Shown piece after piece: positions 12,601 through 25,507 of a stretch of 64,000 bases of DNA (position 1 is its first letter; every line of letters starts with the position of its first letter). The notes beneath the pieces were generated by a model. It was not told where the DNA came from, made no database searches, and was given only the letters and a program-made list of their open reading frames with translations. The translations under genes were made by a program, and so were the position numbers. Origin of the DNA: Aradus depressus (taxonomy: Eukaryota > Arthropoda > Insecta > Hemiptera > Aradidae). The stretch is taken from positions 23,239,079-23,303,078 of the forward strand of contig OY759215.1 in the NCBI GenBank assembly GCA_963662175.1. Direction: 5' to 3'.

Positions 12601-15600
12601 ACGTTTCCCGCTATTTTCTTTCAATAAAACTAGTGAGCGTTCCTTGTCTATCCTTTATGCACTTATAGCTTTCCTAAGTCCTCTAGATTATTCTCAATAA
12701 AACTAATTAGCGTTCCTTGTCTATCCTTTATGCACTTATAGCTTCCCTAAGTCCTCTAGATTATTCTCAATAAAACTAATGAGCGTTCCTTGTCTATCCT
12801 TTATGCACTTATAGCTTCCCTAAGTCCTCTAGATTATTCTCAATAAAACTAATGAGCGTTCCTTGTCTATCCTTTATGCACTTATAGCTTCCCTAAGTCC
12901 TCTAGATTATTCTCAATAAAACTAATGAGCGTTCCTTGTCTATCCTTTATGCACTTATAGCTTTCCTAAGTCCTCTAGATTATTCTCAATAAAACTAATG
13001 AGCGTTCCTTGTCTATCCTTTATGCACTTATAGCTTTCCTAAGTCCTCTAGATTATTCTCAATAAAACTAGTGAGCGTTCCTTGTCTATCCTTTATGCAC
13101 TTATAGCTTTCCTAAGTCCTCTAGATTATTTTCAATAAAACTAGTGAGCGTTCCTTGTCTATCCTTTATGCACTTATAGCTTTCCTAAGTCCTCTAGATT
13201 ATTCTCAATAAAAAATGTAAAAAATTGGCTATTGAGTTTATCATAGGAAAACGTTGTATATAATAAGCCATGTTTGTTAAGAAATGCAATATTTTTATTC
13301 AATATTCGAGTAAGGATCATGACAATGAAGAACTGAGTAGAGGAGGAGAAATATGCAGTGGATATATTTTTTTTCGCACTGGCTATGGTCATATTCTCAG
13401 CAACTCGAATGTACGTCTACTTTCCATATATTGCTAATAGATGGTGCTATTGTCACTACTGCAGCCTTGCCTCTAACATTTTGCGGTGGTTTGTACACAT
13501 TTGTCATTTATTTAAATAATAGTCTTTTGTGTGAAGCCCTCTAAATCATCATTTTTACATCTGTTCCAGTTTATGGGTGTGGTTATTTCAACTCCCTATG
13601 TTGGTCTTAGAGTTGATCAAGAAGGCATACAGAATTTACAAGGTTTCCTGTATTTAGTCATAGTTGAAACAATATTCACCTATAATTACAGTGTTGTACA
13701 TACATTTCCTGCTGAGATACCCATCCTACTGAGGGAAGTCAATAACGGATTGTACTCTCCTGGTGCTTATTATATTTCAAAAATGATAATATTGGTAATT
13801 TAAAATAATATTCATCATTTGACATGAATTTATCAACAATTGGAAGTACTAAACTAATTTTCTAATCATGTTATTTCAGCTTCCAAGGGCATTATTTGAA
13901 CCTTTGGTTTTTACTGCAATTGTTTTCTGGGTGCCTGGTCTTTTTGGCGGATTTTCAGGTTACTTAGTATTTTGCATACCAGTTATTGTATGTTCAGTGG
14001 CAGCAACAGCATATGGTAAGTAATATTTATAATTGAGGAGTTTGATGGAGTGTGGCCTGAAAGCTCAGTCCGCCCTTTAGAATCTAGTCTGGAATTAGCT
14101 CCCACCACGTTTGTATACGAATCTCAAATTTGAATGTTTTCTGTTGTAGTTGAAATACCGTATTATTTCGAATTTAAGACCTTTTCTTCTTCACGGGCCA
14201 TGGTTTCACTACCTTCATCATTGAACCAGACACTTCTTCAGTTCCATTCCCCTCCTTAGATTCAATCACAACCGATTACCTTTCCACCTTCATAAAATCA
14301 AAATTTTAGATCATCTTTTTTGTAGCTGCGACGGACTTACTCTAGCTGATTCCATGTCTTGTTAACCTGCCCACGAACTGCTCTCTACAGAGATCAGCTA
14401 TTTCATATTTTAATATCCCATCCTGTCTCCCTACCAACCGATATTAAGACTAATAATTAGTAGAGTTAAAAATATTGAGATCCTTGACACTATTTTCAAT
14501 TGTATTTCTGCAAATGATGTAGTTTTGTAGTTATTCCAATTTTAATCCTAATTATATTTTAGTCCTCACTTGTAAAATTATTCAGCCCCCTATTGTAAAA
14601 TTCTTAGCTTCACTTATTTGGTCCCTTCTTGTCAAATTCGTAACTCACTGACGTCATGGTTGATATGCATTGAGCAGAAGACAAAAAAAAAACATCTGAC
14701 TTTTTTTTCCAATTTTTCTTAAAGTAATGTAGGTAATGAATGTACCGACAATTATTTTTAAAGTGTGACTGCTTCTTTTTTCTACAAATTTGTTCTTAAA
14801 ATCGTCTTAAATTCGAGGTTGTCTTATATTCGAAGTAACACTGTTCATTGTCACAAATTTACTGATTGGGCAAATCTATCTATAGTTACAATAAACCATA
14901 TTACAGATGAGTGTAACTCTTTATTCTCTATATACGCACAGTACACACTTAATATCCCGAATAGTCCAATAGAAAATTTTTCAAGAATTGTGACTACAAA
15001 AGGAACCAGTGAATTACCTCATAATTATTTATCAACCAAGTTTTCGCTTCTCTAAAACCAATCGACCAATTTCTCGGAAAATATATTTTTTACTTTTTCT
15101 TTCTCACGGACTTTTCAATCCTATAAAATTTCGTGTCGCTCATCCATATCATTCGCTGTTTTAGGGATCTTCAGTTATGATCCAGCTAGCCATTCCTGAA
15201 TGCTATTTTCTCCTCGCATGGTTCATTTATTTTTTAATTATTTATATCAAATTAAAGTTAAAAAAAAACTAGGCATTTTCAACTGAGAGGTTAAAAAGAT
15301 CCGATGCCCGGTATTCGTTAAGACCTAATTAAAGCTGGGTAGGTAAAATTTAGAACTCCCATAGAAGAGAAGCCGGGCATGAGTTACAAAAACGAACAAA
15401 CATACAAAACCAACTTTTATTTTATTTTTTACTCTTCCCCTATTAACAGCTGTAACCCACACTAATAATAATGAACATTTCTCTATACAAATGGAAAGCA
15501 GGTCAATTAATTCTTTCCGCAGATTTTCGCTTTAATAAGATTATTTCTCTTATTATAGGATGTGTAATATCGGCAATATTTGAAGATGTATCGACAGGGT

Positions 15601-18204
15601 CGCTACTGTCTGTGCCTTTTGAACAGTTCACTCTCCTATTCTGTGGTCTCTTTCTCTCACTAAGGTAAGGAGAATATTAATTTTTAATTATAAATTTATA
15701 TAAGATTGAAATCAGATTATTTCACTTTAATATTTGTAAAAACATAGATTTACTCTAGTGTCAGATTAGTTCATATTTTAATACACAGTCTTTTTAAAAT
15801 GTTTACATCCTTCAGCGGTTAAAATGCGATGGTCTTCTCGTAGGCCTTGTAGCATCCAAAAATTTTGAAAGGAGGGGCCGACAAATTAAATAAGTGCTAT
15901 ATTTTTAACGGTTGATTGAAATTTCATTAAACTTGACGATTAACGTCCTTATTGCCTGATTCAAGCATAGAATCTTAAAATGTTGAGCGGAAGAGAGAGT
16001 TATGGGGGGGGGGGGGGGGGGGGCGAAGTATTAAATTTCTTTGGGAGGAAGGGGGAATAATATGTTTTTATTATTTGTTCGGATTATCTAACATGAAGTT
16101 ACTAACGTGGCAGATATGTGACTAAACGGGAAAAGCCCGGAAACCTGCATATACAATAAAAGCTGTGGAGAAGATGTGAATCAACTTATCAAAATGAAAT
16201 AATTTTATATAATGAAGAATGATGCAGCCCGATTGAAAGAACTCAGTCATACGTGTACATAGTCATTAATCGTTTAACCAAATTTGTGTATCTAAATTTA
16301 AAACGTTAACTAAAATAACTTCATTTTACTTTCATGTTTCATGAGGTAAGGATTCTGATTGCCCAACCCTCAAAACATAAAGAAAATGTTTTCCGCATGG
16401 CGGCTGTGCATGTATGTGTCTGCCTGTGGAATTTATTAATTTTTTTTTCTCCGATAATTGAAAAATGTTTGTCACAAAGAGGATTCATATCTTCTAGTTA
16501 GCAAAATTAATTTCAGGCTCACTACAGATATCAAATGTGTAAAAAACTAGATCAGACATAAGAGGATGGGGAGAGTGTAACCTCTCTTGGACGGACATTT
16601 TTATCGCCCTTTGCGATATCCGTCTGAGGGAGGATTCAATATATTATATTTTTTTCTTAAAATATTCCTTCTCCTTAATTTCCAGTGACGTGCCTATGCA
16701 TCTAGCGTGGGTCAAGTACACGTCCATGTTTTACTATGGCTTGGAAGCAGTCTCCATTTTACAGTGGGAACAAATACCCAAAATACGTAAGTTTCATTAT
16801 TCATATTTGAGACAACAAAGTATCAACAAATTATAGTCATTATTATTTATGAAGTAGGGAGAATATTGACGATAGAAATACATTTTTAAAAATAGCATAA
16901 TTTCTATATTGTTCAGCTATGTACTGGGCTACGGTCGATACCGAAGCTAGTATGCGCTGGACAATTGCCGGCTCCAAAGTTAGTATGTGCAACGAAACCG
17001 GTTACGGTATCCTAACCTAACGCTTTTTCATTATGCAATATTTGATTTAACTCCATACAAATGTTTTTCGAACATCAAAAAGGGGCACTTCCTATGTGAG
17101 TCAATAAAAACGTCTACGATTAATCAATTTCCCAACTTGAATTATTTATGGCTACACGGAAATACGAGTATCTTAGTCTTAAAAAAGTATTGGAGAGAAA
17201 GGTGATCTGGCAACACACTGAAAGGTTCCTTTCATATGCAACATTGCATTGATGAATTAATAGACGTTGAATAAAAATATATTATTCTGAAATAAAATGT
17301 CTGTCTACACCATTTCCCTGAGTCTTCAAAATTCGACGATTTCATAGTTTAAAATCTTATTCGTTATAGAAATATTGACTGTACAGTAAATAAACATGTT
17401 TAAACAATTTTAATTAAGTTATGTTCATGCAGTTTCTAATTCGGCCTTGAGGTACTATATGCGTAATTTAGATTTGTAATCACAAAAAATGTATGTTATT
17501 TCTTCAATGTTCTCAGAGGGCGCCGATTGCACGGAGGTAGAGTGCTTGTTTACTGAGCTCAAGATCGCAGGTTCAGAACCCGGACGAGGCCCTTAAATTG
17601 TTGTTATCTGGGAGGTGAAAAAACGTTGAGCATGCCGTCCTTCGTATGGGACGTTGGGCCTTGTACGCATTAACCAAATTATTTGTTGCCCCATTAATTT
17701 TGCTATGTCTTGATGTCACCCTTTAATATTGTGAAAAGGATGATATATTTATACCGTCAATAGTTTTCAAAATATTGGCAGAAGGGTAGGCAGACGGACA
17801 TTCATACGTCCAAACACTCATTAATAATAATAGTGTAATATATATTTATATAAACGTTCACAATATTAAAGGGTGACATCAAGACATAGCAAAGTCAATA
17901 GGGCAACAAATAATTTGGTTGAAAGAAAATTTTCCAGATTATGAAATGTAGCTATGATGGTGTAGTTGCGATGATGAGTTTGGGATTCGAGAGGTCACCT
18001 AAAGACATAATTGAAATAACATTTCTTTTCAATTGTTTCGTGCATATAAAGAACTAATTCGACATAACTTAATTAAAATTGTTTAAACATGTTTATTTAC
18101 TGTGTACAGTCAATATTTCTAAAATGAAAAAGATTCTAAATCCTCAAATCGTCGAATTTTCAAGATTCAGGGCAGCGGCGTAGAGAGAAATTTTATTTCA
18201 GAAT

Positions 18205-18244
<40 letters not shown>

Positions 18245-18620
18245 CAAAACACTAAAAATTGAATGGTTATTTTGTGGTTCGTCGGTTAGTTAGTGTACTG
18301 ACTACTCACTTCACTTAACTATAAACTGGGTAAAAAGGGTTTGTTTCCCTACTAACAAGGACGAACTTTCCCCTTGTGCACTACAAATAAGCACATTTTT
18401 AAGAAACATATAGGTATATTTATATATATTTTTTTCAGCATGTTCTTCCAAACCTGAAGTACCGTGCATTGGAAGCGGGGAAGAAGTGCTAAATTATTAT
18501 GGCTATGAGTCTCATAGTTTTGTATTTGACATTGTCGGTCTTTGTGGTATCTATATTTGTTGTCATATTATTGGATTTTTTGCTTTTTGGAAAAGAAGTC
18601 AAAAACAACCAGCCTACTAA
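6692..18620 (+). CDS. ABCG half-transporter, white/scarlet/brown group (14 exons, 644 aa)
   Basis: Exons: 6692-6875, 7279-7327, 7446-7495, 7892-8025, 8636-8788, 9606-9847, 10689-10923, 12044-12075, 12154-12259, 13570-13794, 13880-14015, 15559-15664, 16686-16786, 18439-18620. All junctions keep phase and use GT-AG. The start is the first Met after an in-frame TAG at 6680-6682. The ATP-binding half comes first: Walker A GPSGAGKTTL (residues 76-85), signature LSGGE (177-181), Walker B LLFCDEPTTGLDS (197-209) and H-loop CTIHQP with His234. The membrane half follows from about residue 386, with hydrophobic stretches to the C-terminus and a Cys-containing loop before the last helix. This order and length are typical of ABCG half-transporters, which dimerise to move pigment precursors or other small molecules into granules. 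AISQRL and the FPAEIP...REV...YSPGAYY stretch recall brown and the insect ok paralogue more than white, but orthology needs a tree. All ATPase motifs are intact, so the gene looks functional. Confidence 0.92.
12357..12435 (+). repeat. Direct repeat flanking the minisatellite, left copy
   Basis: GAGTAAGAATCATGACAGTG followed by AAGAACTGAGTGGATGAGG and ATATGCAGT recurs with few changes at 13307-13370, on the other side of the 73-bp tandem array. ATATTCTC follows in both copies. Confidence 0.75.
12621..13215. repeat. 73-bp minisatellite, about eight copies, ABCG intron 9
   Basis: Each unit runs TCAATAAAACTAATGAGCG, then TTCCTTGTCTATCCTTTATG, CACTTATAGCTTTCC and TAAGTCCTCTAGATTAT. The TAATGAGCG block starts at 12631, 12704, 12777, 12850 and so on every 73 bases to 13142. 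Units differ only at a few sites, such as ACTAGT/ACTAAT and TTTCC/TTCCC, so the array is young or homogenised. Confidence 0.95.
13307..13370 (+). repeat. Direct repeat flanking the minisatellite, right copy
   Basis: It matches 12357-12435 (GAGTAAGGATCATGACAATG, then AAGAACTGAGTAGAGGAGG). It lies about 950 bp downstream of the left copy in the same intron. Confidence 0.75.
15302..15395 (+). repeat. tRNA-derived SINE, 3' fragment, ABCG intron 11
   Basis: It carries only the 3' part of the family: GTATTCGTTAAGACC, AATTTAGAACTCCCATAG and GCCGGGCATGAGTTAC, followed by an AAACGAACAAACA tail like those of the other copies. Confidence 0.7.
16004..16023 (+). repeat. Poly-G tract (20 G), ABCG intron 12
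   Basis: An uninterrupted run of 20 G follows GAGAGTTAT and precedes CGAAG. It is one of four C/G homopolymers in an otherwise AT-rich window. Confidence 0.95.
17262..18216. repeat. Nested inverted repeat (foldback element) in ABCG intron 13
   Basis: The outer arms, about 17262-17440 and 18050-18216, are inverted copies. They share blocks such as AGAAATATTGACTGTACAGT and AACATGTTTAAACAATTTTA. Inside, a second inverted pair lies at 17668-17737 and 17856-17922 (AACCAAATTATTTGTTGCCC against GGGCAACAAATAATTTGGTT). A SINE 5' fragment (17515-17675) sits between the left outer and inner arms. No transposase frame was seen, so this is a non-autonomous foldback or MITE-like structure. Confidence 0.75.
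17515..17675 (+). repeat. tRNA-derived SINE, 5' fragment inside the foldback element
   Basis: It starts GAGGGCGCCGATTGCACGG, has the B-box-like GGTTCAGAACCC, then CTGGGAGGTG and GCCGTCCTTCGTATGGGACG. It breaks off in GTACGCATTAACC, where the inner arm of the inverted repeat begins. Confidence 0.8.
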
Positions 18621-19032
18621 TGCAACTAAACATACATGCATTTTGTTGAAATCTTGCGACATATCCAAGATGCCTAAACAAATTCAAGACTTATTGAAAC
18701 TAAGTAAGACTTTTTAATTGTACAAACAGAGTTCAACTATAAATTGTTATAAACAATGAAATGTGTGATAAAAACAGATTATATATGAGGTCTTCAAGAG
18801 CCAACCTAAGTTTATAGAGAAAAAAAAAAAAAATCATTTACATTCCGTAATATCGTGAACTAGTCTAATCTATCAATTACGAACATGTTTACGGATTTGA
18901 TATTATAACCATATCTTTTATTGACAATAACTGCCATAAGAGGTTGTGAGAAGAGGTGCTTTATAATATGTATATATTTTGTCTTTGGATTTTAGAAATT
19001 AAATATGAAATATTATAATGTACATTATTTTT

Positions 19033-19038
19033 AATAAA
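19033..19038 (+). promoter_or_regulatory. Candidate poly(A) signal of the ABCG gene
   Basis: AATAAA lies about 410 bases after the ABCG stop and is followed by a T-rich stretch. It is chosen from sequence alone. Confidence 0.5.
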
Positions 19039-21994
19039 AGAATTGATTTGAATAATTTATTTTTTATTTTTATTACCTCTTTTTTAACCTTGGAATGGGT
19101 TTACTACATATTAGTGGAAAGTCGATCGATCACGTAAATTTGTATTTTTTTTTGTCAGAGGCTGTATATATTTTCTCCAATATCTGAGATATTTAGTGAT
19201 CTTGCATTACAGGCGAGACCATCTGTAGACTGTTTGTCACGTTGTTTTCTTACACCAAATATTAAAAAGATCCAACCAAAGGAAACATTAATTTCTATAT
19301 TATGGATATTTCTATTCTTTAATCATTTACGGTTTAATACAATGGTGATCTTCTAGCTCTAGTGCTAATATTTTCAGACTTTAAAAGAAAACACTAAGAA
19401 TAATAAATAATATCAAGCAAAGAACAAGCTGCAGTGAGATATTTAATAAACTTAAAATCTTGACATCACCTTCGCTGTTTATATTTAAAATATAGGTCAT
19501 TAGAAAAAGAAAGATTTTCCCAGACCAAAAATAGGTACTAGTCATGATTATACGAAAATATATGTGATATAGTCATTACAGGATTTCCTTACACAAGTCT
19601 CTTCTCAAAATAATTTCATACTGGGTATATGAAAGTAATGAGTTGGCGTCAGCCATATTTTTTTGTTTAATTGCATAGCGTCATCCTAAGACTAATTTTC
19701 TTATATAGTACAGTAATGCCAATATGAAACGATTTTGAGAAGGGGGGGAGAGAGATCAGTAAGCGTGGTTGATATAAGGTAGTCCCATAATGGCCTCATC
19801 AAAACATGGGAGGCATCTCCAAATTTTGAAAGGGAAAGGGGCCCTAAACCTCAAATTACTGCTAGCTCTTTAACGCTTCATCAGATTTACATAAAACTTC
19901 TTATCTTCCATGCTTATAAGTCTTGTTACAGTTACTGATCTAGCAGATAATTTTACTAACCTGTTTTAAGTTGCTAACCGGGCGGGCAATGCCGAGGGAC
20001 CTGCAATTTCTATATATTTTTTTTTATTTATGACTTGGAAGAAGAATGACATCAATATTTTGGGTTGAGTAAATGAATAAATTTTCATAAATAGGGAAGT
20101 AGAGTAGACAAAGATGATGTAAGACCGGTCGCGACTCCTGAAAAAGTGTAATAGGGGAAACAGAACAGAAAACTACAAAACATTGTATGAATTTTTAATG
20201 TTTGGACTTATACATGTGTTCTTATTAATACTGTTCGGTTGTACATGGCTCATTCCAAGTCAAATCAATCACTCATCCGGATTCAAAATTTTGAATTTCT
20301 TATTTTTTTTAATATGTTGCACAAAGGTATTTAAAAAAATGATGAACGTGTTTTCCATTTCCGTTTGACTTTTTACCTAACTTATTCTTAAATTTAATAA
20401 CTCAAAAATTATTCTATTAGTTGTAGACATTTCTTTCATGTTTTGTTTTGTAAATTAATAATTACATATTTTGACATCACGGACAATTTCCTAAAAACTC
20501 AAATGAAATATGACACTCTGATAGCGGTTGCAAGAGAAAAGTTTCGGAGTCAATGTAATATCATTCATTTATTATATCCTTCTTATACTTATTGATATTC
20601 TTAGTTCAAGCCAAATATGAATAAATAATTGGTCTTCAAGAAGGAAAGTGTAATGTGTTTTGTCGTCATATCATCATGCATGCTATTGTTCACCTAGATT
20701 TAAGTAAAAGTAGGTATTATTTTGGTTATGCGTAGGAAAACATTTTATTTATTATTTTCGCCGCCTAAAATATTATATGAACAATACAACTGTACTTAAT
20801 CTGCTAATTAATTCAATTTTCAAATCCAGAGGAGGGGGAAGGACTCACGCCAATATTCCCATTGGACGATAATAACAAAATCAATACTATATGAAAATCA
20901 GATGATCCTTTTGACATGGAATGATCCTTTATAATATATAATTAACTAAACATTTAGTCAATTATTGAAAATGGTATTGAATAAAAAGAATAAATGTGGA
21001 TTTAATATGCATAAATATATTTGTTGACATCATAATAAGGAATTGCATGCTTCTTTACGAAATCTCGAGGGTCGGGAACCCGCATTACATAGGTTGCCCA
21101 AAGCAGACCGAGAGCAAATTGTGTACTTAAAATGTCATATTATTTAAGTAAAAGTAAATACATTTTAATGAAATTTTAAAATAGCCATAATTTTGATTAA
21201 TTAATATATTAGATTATCACAATATTTGGCAGCTGACTTGGAAAAACCCTTAGGTACTTGTGACTAAATTGTCAATTGAAACTAATATAAAAACAAAAGG
21301 ATTATTTCAAAAAAATCACATGCTCAGTTTATAGTTTCAATATATTTCATACATTTAGCCGAATGTTTAGGTTGAACTCTTGATTGGTCCACAAATTTAA
21401 TTTTTTTTACAAATTTAAAATATTTCACTAAGAAAGGGTAACCGAAAATGACTAGAACACAAACAGATCATTAAGACAATGTTTGACAGTAATAAATGTG
21501 TAACTGCCTCCTTTATGTTTCAGAAAAATCACATTTTTGGATTTCCTGTAAATCCCTTAACTAGTGTTCAATGATTCGTCATAAATTTACTTTGGCATAC
21601 AACAGTGTCTCTAATTAAAAACGTTCATATAATAATATCAACATTGCCTAAAGAGCCAGCCTTTTGTAATATATTATAATTTAGCACGCTCTTTCCAGGC
21701 CAAATCATATAGGTAAAAAAATTATCAACCACTCAGATTTTGATGTTTGAACTTATTCAGTCCAAGGTCAAACAAGAAAATACAAAAAGCAAAAAATACT
21801 AATCGTTCTTTTCCTAGCTATGATCCATTTCTGATTTGAACGGGAATCTTACTTTTACCATTATAACAACACTTCTACAGAACTTATTTAAAAAATGAGG
21901 TGTCTGATGTTGCTGGTATGGATGCGCTGCCAATCACGCTGGCGGTGAGTTTAATTTGAGAATATTAAGAATAATACAAGGAGAGGCCATGCGA

Positions 21995-22333
21995 GCAAAC
22001 AAATGAAGATTTGGCACCAAATTTGTGGTTAGGCGTCATATTAAGGAGGAGTGTTTTTGAAACTAATCCTCCAACTTAATTTATTCGCGAACGAAATTTT
22101 AATGTTTAATATTTTTTTAATTTAAGTATCTGCTTTGATGGTTTACACATCAATTCTCGCGTCACTCACATATAAGTTTTTTTTTTGTTATCCTTTTAGC
22201 TACAAAACTTCAAAAAATATTAAACATTAAAATTTCGTTCGCGAATAAATTAAGTTGGAGGATTAGTTTCAAAAACACTCCTCTTTAATATGACGCCTAA
22301 CCACAAATGTGGTGCCATATCTTCATTTGTTTT
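21995..22333. repeat. Long inverted repeat (MITE-like), about 120-bp arms
   Basis: The left arm 21995-22115 is the near-exact reverse complement of 22213-22333. Examples are GGTTAGGCGTCATATTAAGG against ATATGACGCCTAACC, and TTCGCGAACGAAATTTTAAT against its complement. The loop is about 97 bp. No coding frame was seen. Confidence 0.85.
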
Positions 22334-22950
22334 CTTAAATTAAGAATAAGTGGAGTTATAATGGTAAATGCGAAAAAAAGTAAGATTTTCAGATTTTCGT
22401 ACACAACGAAAATTAAAAGCACAGCTCGGGAAACACACAAACAATTTCATATATTTTTTCATTTTGAAATTCTGTATGATTTGGCGTGGAACGACCCAGC
22501 AAGAATTAAATGTGTGTTGTAGTTTTCTGTTTTGATCGTGTTTTTAGGTTTTAATTTTTTTAATTTATTATTTTATCTATAGGGATTTCAATAATGTCAA
22601 AAAAAGTACATTTGCACAAAAATTTTAAAATAAAAAAAAGTAACAATGTTTTTAGTATGGGCATTTTAAAAGAACACATCAAGATTCACATTATAAATAA
22701 AATATTCACTTTGTAATACACTGTAGTTGTTAACTCTGTTTCATTCGAAAAGCAAACTTGTCTATTCACATTTCTGAAAAATATCTAAAACTAGAATAGT
22801 AGTTACATCGTATATCTATTCAACTATTATTTCATTCCATTACATAATTTATTGAACAACTAAGATCTACCTCCGGTGGGCAGGATCTTTTTAAAACGCG
22901 TAGCAATATCAATGTAAAGATTACATGAGTTAAGTGTTACTAAATGAATT

Positions 22951-23054
22951 AAACAAACTTATATTTTGAAATATTGTCTATTCCACTAAAGATATATATA
23001 TATACATATATATCTATAGTGGAATAGACAATATTTCAAAATATAAGTTTGTTT
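22951..23054. repeat. 104-bp near-perfect palindrome
   Basis: The left half AAACAAACTTATATTTTGAA and ATATTGTCTATTCCACTA is mirrored by TAGTGGAATAGACAATAT and TTCAAAATATAAGTTTGTTT. An AT-alternating centre lies near 23002. The ATATTGTCTATTCC arm resembles arms at about 28300-28360, 42550-42760 and 50540-51117, which suggests one foldback family. Confidence 0.85.
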
Positions 23055-24293
23055 TATTCATTTATTACACGTTTCCACAATATGTCCGCGTTCCTCAACT
23101 TAGAAGTTGTTAAGTGTTACTGTTCAATAAAATATATCTCTATGAGTTCGCTTACTCCTTAAGAAAAACAGAAGGCTAAATTATTGCTATTTTTCTTAAA
23201 TACGTATAGATTAAAAAATATACCAATATATTAATTTAAAATTTTATTTTTTTATGCCCCTAAATCAGTTCTTTGTACCTAATAAGAGAGCTCACAATAG
23301 ATAATTTTTAATTGTGCTAATTTATATTTTAGTATATTTTATCTTAAAAGCCTATTTTAATATTACAAAAACATTTAAACTCCTGTTTTGATTTCTTTCC
23401 AGTAATTAATAAATTAAAATAAATAAAATACAGGTATTAACACAAAAAAAAAAATATTATATACATATTATATTTGGTAAATTCTGTTTTCTACGAACCA
23501 TCACTCGTACAACATCAAATTCTAGGTAAAATGGACACAACTAAATCTCAATAATTTATAGCAATTAGTACTAAATAATATATCATGACATACAAAAATA
23601 TCGTGTATGTCTTAACTACCATAACCTCATTGATCATATTAAAATGAAAAATAAATAATTAATAAATACAGAATAAATAAATTTTATTATTAACCATTAA
23701 ATATGTTGCACTCCTTACATGACATTTACAAAATACCGCTTTGTACATCAATAGAATTAGAAACTTTTAAAAAATAAGTTAACAAATATTCTTAATGACT
23801 AAATTTTAAAGGAAAATGTTATTTTCTTTATTCTGTAATGAAACCATGTTTAAGTTGCCTCTCTGCGCTGAATATGGTATGCAAAATAGTTCAAACTTGG
23901 CGTTTATTTTATTAATAATTTATATTATAACTAAGAGGGAATGTTGCAACTAGCTTCCTTAAAAATATGTAGATAGTTTGATGGTTGCCATATGACTTAT
24001 AGTTGGATTAGGCCAGTAAGTGCCTCACTAATCTAAACCATATAATTACTATTATTATCTAGATCAGTATTTGTCAGCCATGGAATATGTAATTAATGCT
24101 ATGAAAACGCAATAAACATAAATCCAATATCTCTGGATGATGACGAGAAAAGTGCACATCACGGGCTTTACCAACAGCCATATGTTTTCAACTCAATTCT
24201 CTATATTCAAACTCTTTTATTTGGCGTGGAAAAAGTAATGTTCTTGTTTTTTTTTTTTTGTAATTTCATGAGTGAATTTATCTATTAACTGAT

Positions 24294-24360
24294 TTTTCCC
24301 ATTTAACAATAACGCGAATACTAAATGTAATTACAATAACATTACACAATTGAATATAAA
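24294..24360 (+). repeat. Direct repeat, left copy
   Basis: TTCCCATTTAACAATAACGC, GAATACTAAATG and TAACATTACACAATTGA match 25508-25575 with few changes. The spacing is about 1.2 kb. Confidence 0.7.
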
Positions 24361-25507
24361 TAAAAAATACTTAAAGGCATGAGAAAAAAAGCAAAGATCA
24401 ATAATAATAGATCTAAAGGTGTGTATCCTGCAAACGTTTATAAATGTTTGGAAACTCGTATACTTGTTTGGAGGAGACACGAACCACGAGCACGCACAAA
24501 CGTTTGCAAGTATCTGTTCGTGTTCCAACTGGTGTCGATACATCAAAAGAAATTCAGAGTGCGCTTTCAATGAAGACGGACTTTGTAAATTTGATGTGTT
24601 GAATTGATAAATGCTTTCAATCAAATGTTTATTAATTCACATTTTTTCTTTATTAAATTTATATATTATTATTTACTGGAGGTCACATTTAATTTTTAAA
24701 TACTGAATCAACAACATTTATGGTGTTGGACAACGAAAAAAGTTTAGAATTTAGAAGCGTTATTGCTAATCTCATTTCCACTGAAATACAGTCTCTGTAA
24801 TTTGTATTCTACTTACAAATTATTGGACCGATTAGCAAGGTTAAGAATTCAAAACCTTCTGGTGACACACAGCAAACATTTTTGGATAAACAACTCCTAT
24901 CACTTGTTCTTATGTCAGTTAGTAGTTGCATTGAATTTCTAGTTTTTAAAAATGGGATACCCAAAATCTATGTTATCTCTTTTTTTTTTTAATATTCTCT
25001 TTTTCTATTAAACCAGGCATAAGTATAAATGCGGCACTAGCAATAACTTTTGACAACTGTTTTCTAGTCGAATCGATAAAAAACGTTTGCAAACCTACAG
25101 CTGTTTTCAAACATTTGGTTGGTGAAGACAAAATGTAAACATTTGGGGACGTTTTTTAGGTGGATATGCACCGTAAGGGTGAGCGAAGGGAAGATTAAAC
25201 CATCTGACTCTTCCTATTTTATTTACTGACTTAAGTCTACTGTCCGGAGTCTAATTTTGAATAGGTAAAAACGAGAGTCTAATTTTGGTAGCAGTGACAC
25301 TGCCACTTATAAAGAGGTGGATGTTCTGTTGGGCAGCGAGCTCACCAAATGTGACGTTGAAAAATACTCATCTAGATAATGTTAGGCACAATTTAACATA
25401 ACTACTAAAATAGTATAAATTTAGCACCATTGCATAATATCTAGTAAAATGTAGTTACTACAATTGACCAATCTACTCTACTAGATCTTCTACTAACCAC
25501 TATGTGA

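Noticed and set aside
12390..12668. 92-aa ORF in ABCG intron 9
   Set aside because: It runs into the 73-bp minisatellite and crosses the duplicated flank, so it is chance.
18205..18242. Regulatory AT-rich element
   Set aside because: It is a plain (AT)n microsatellite.
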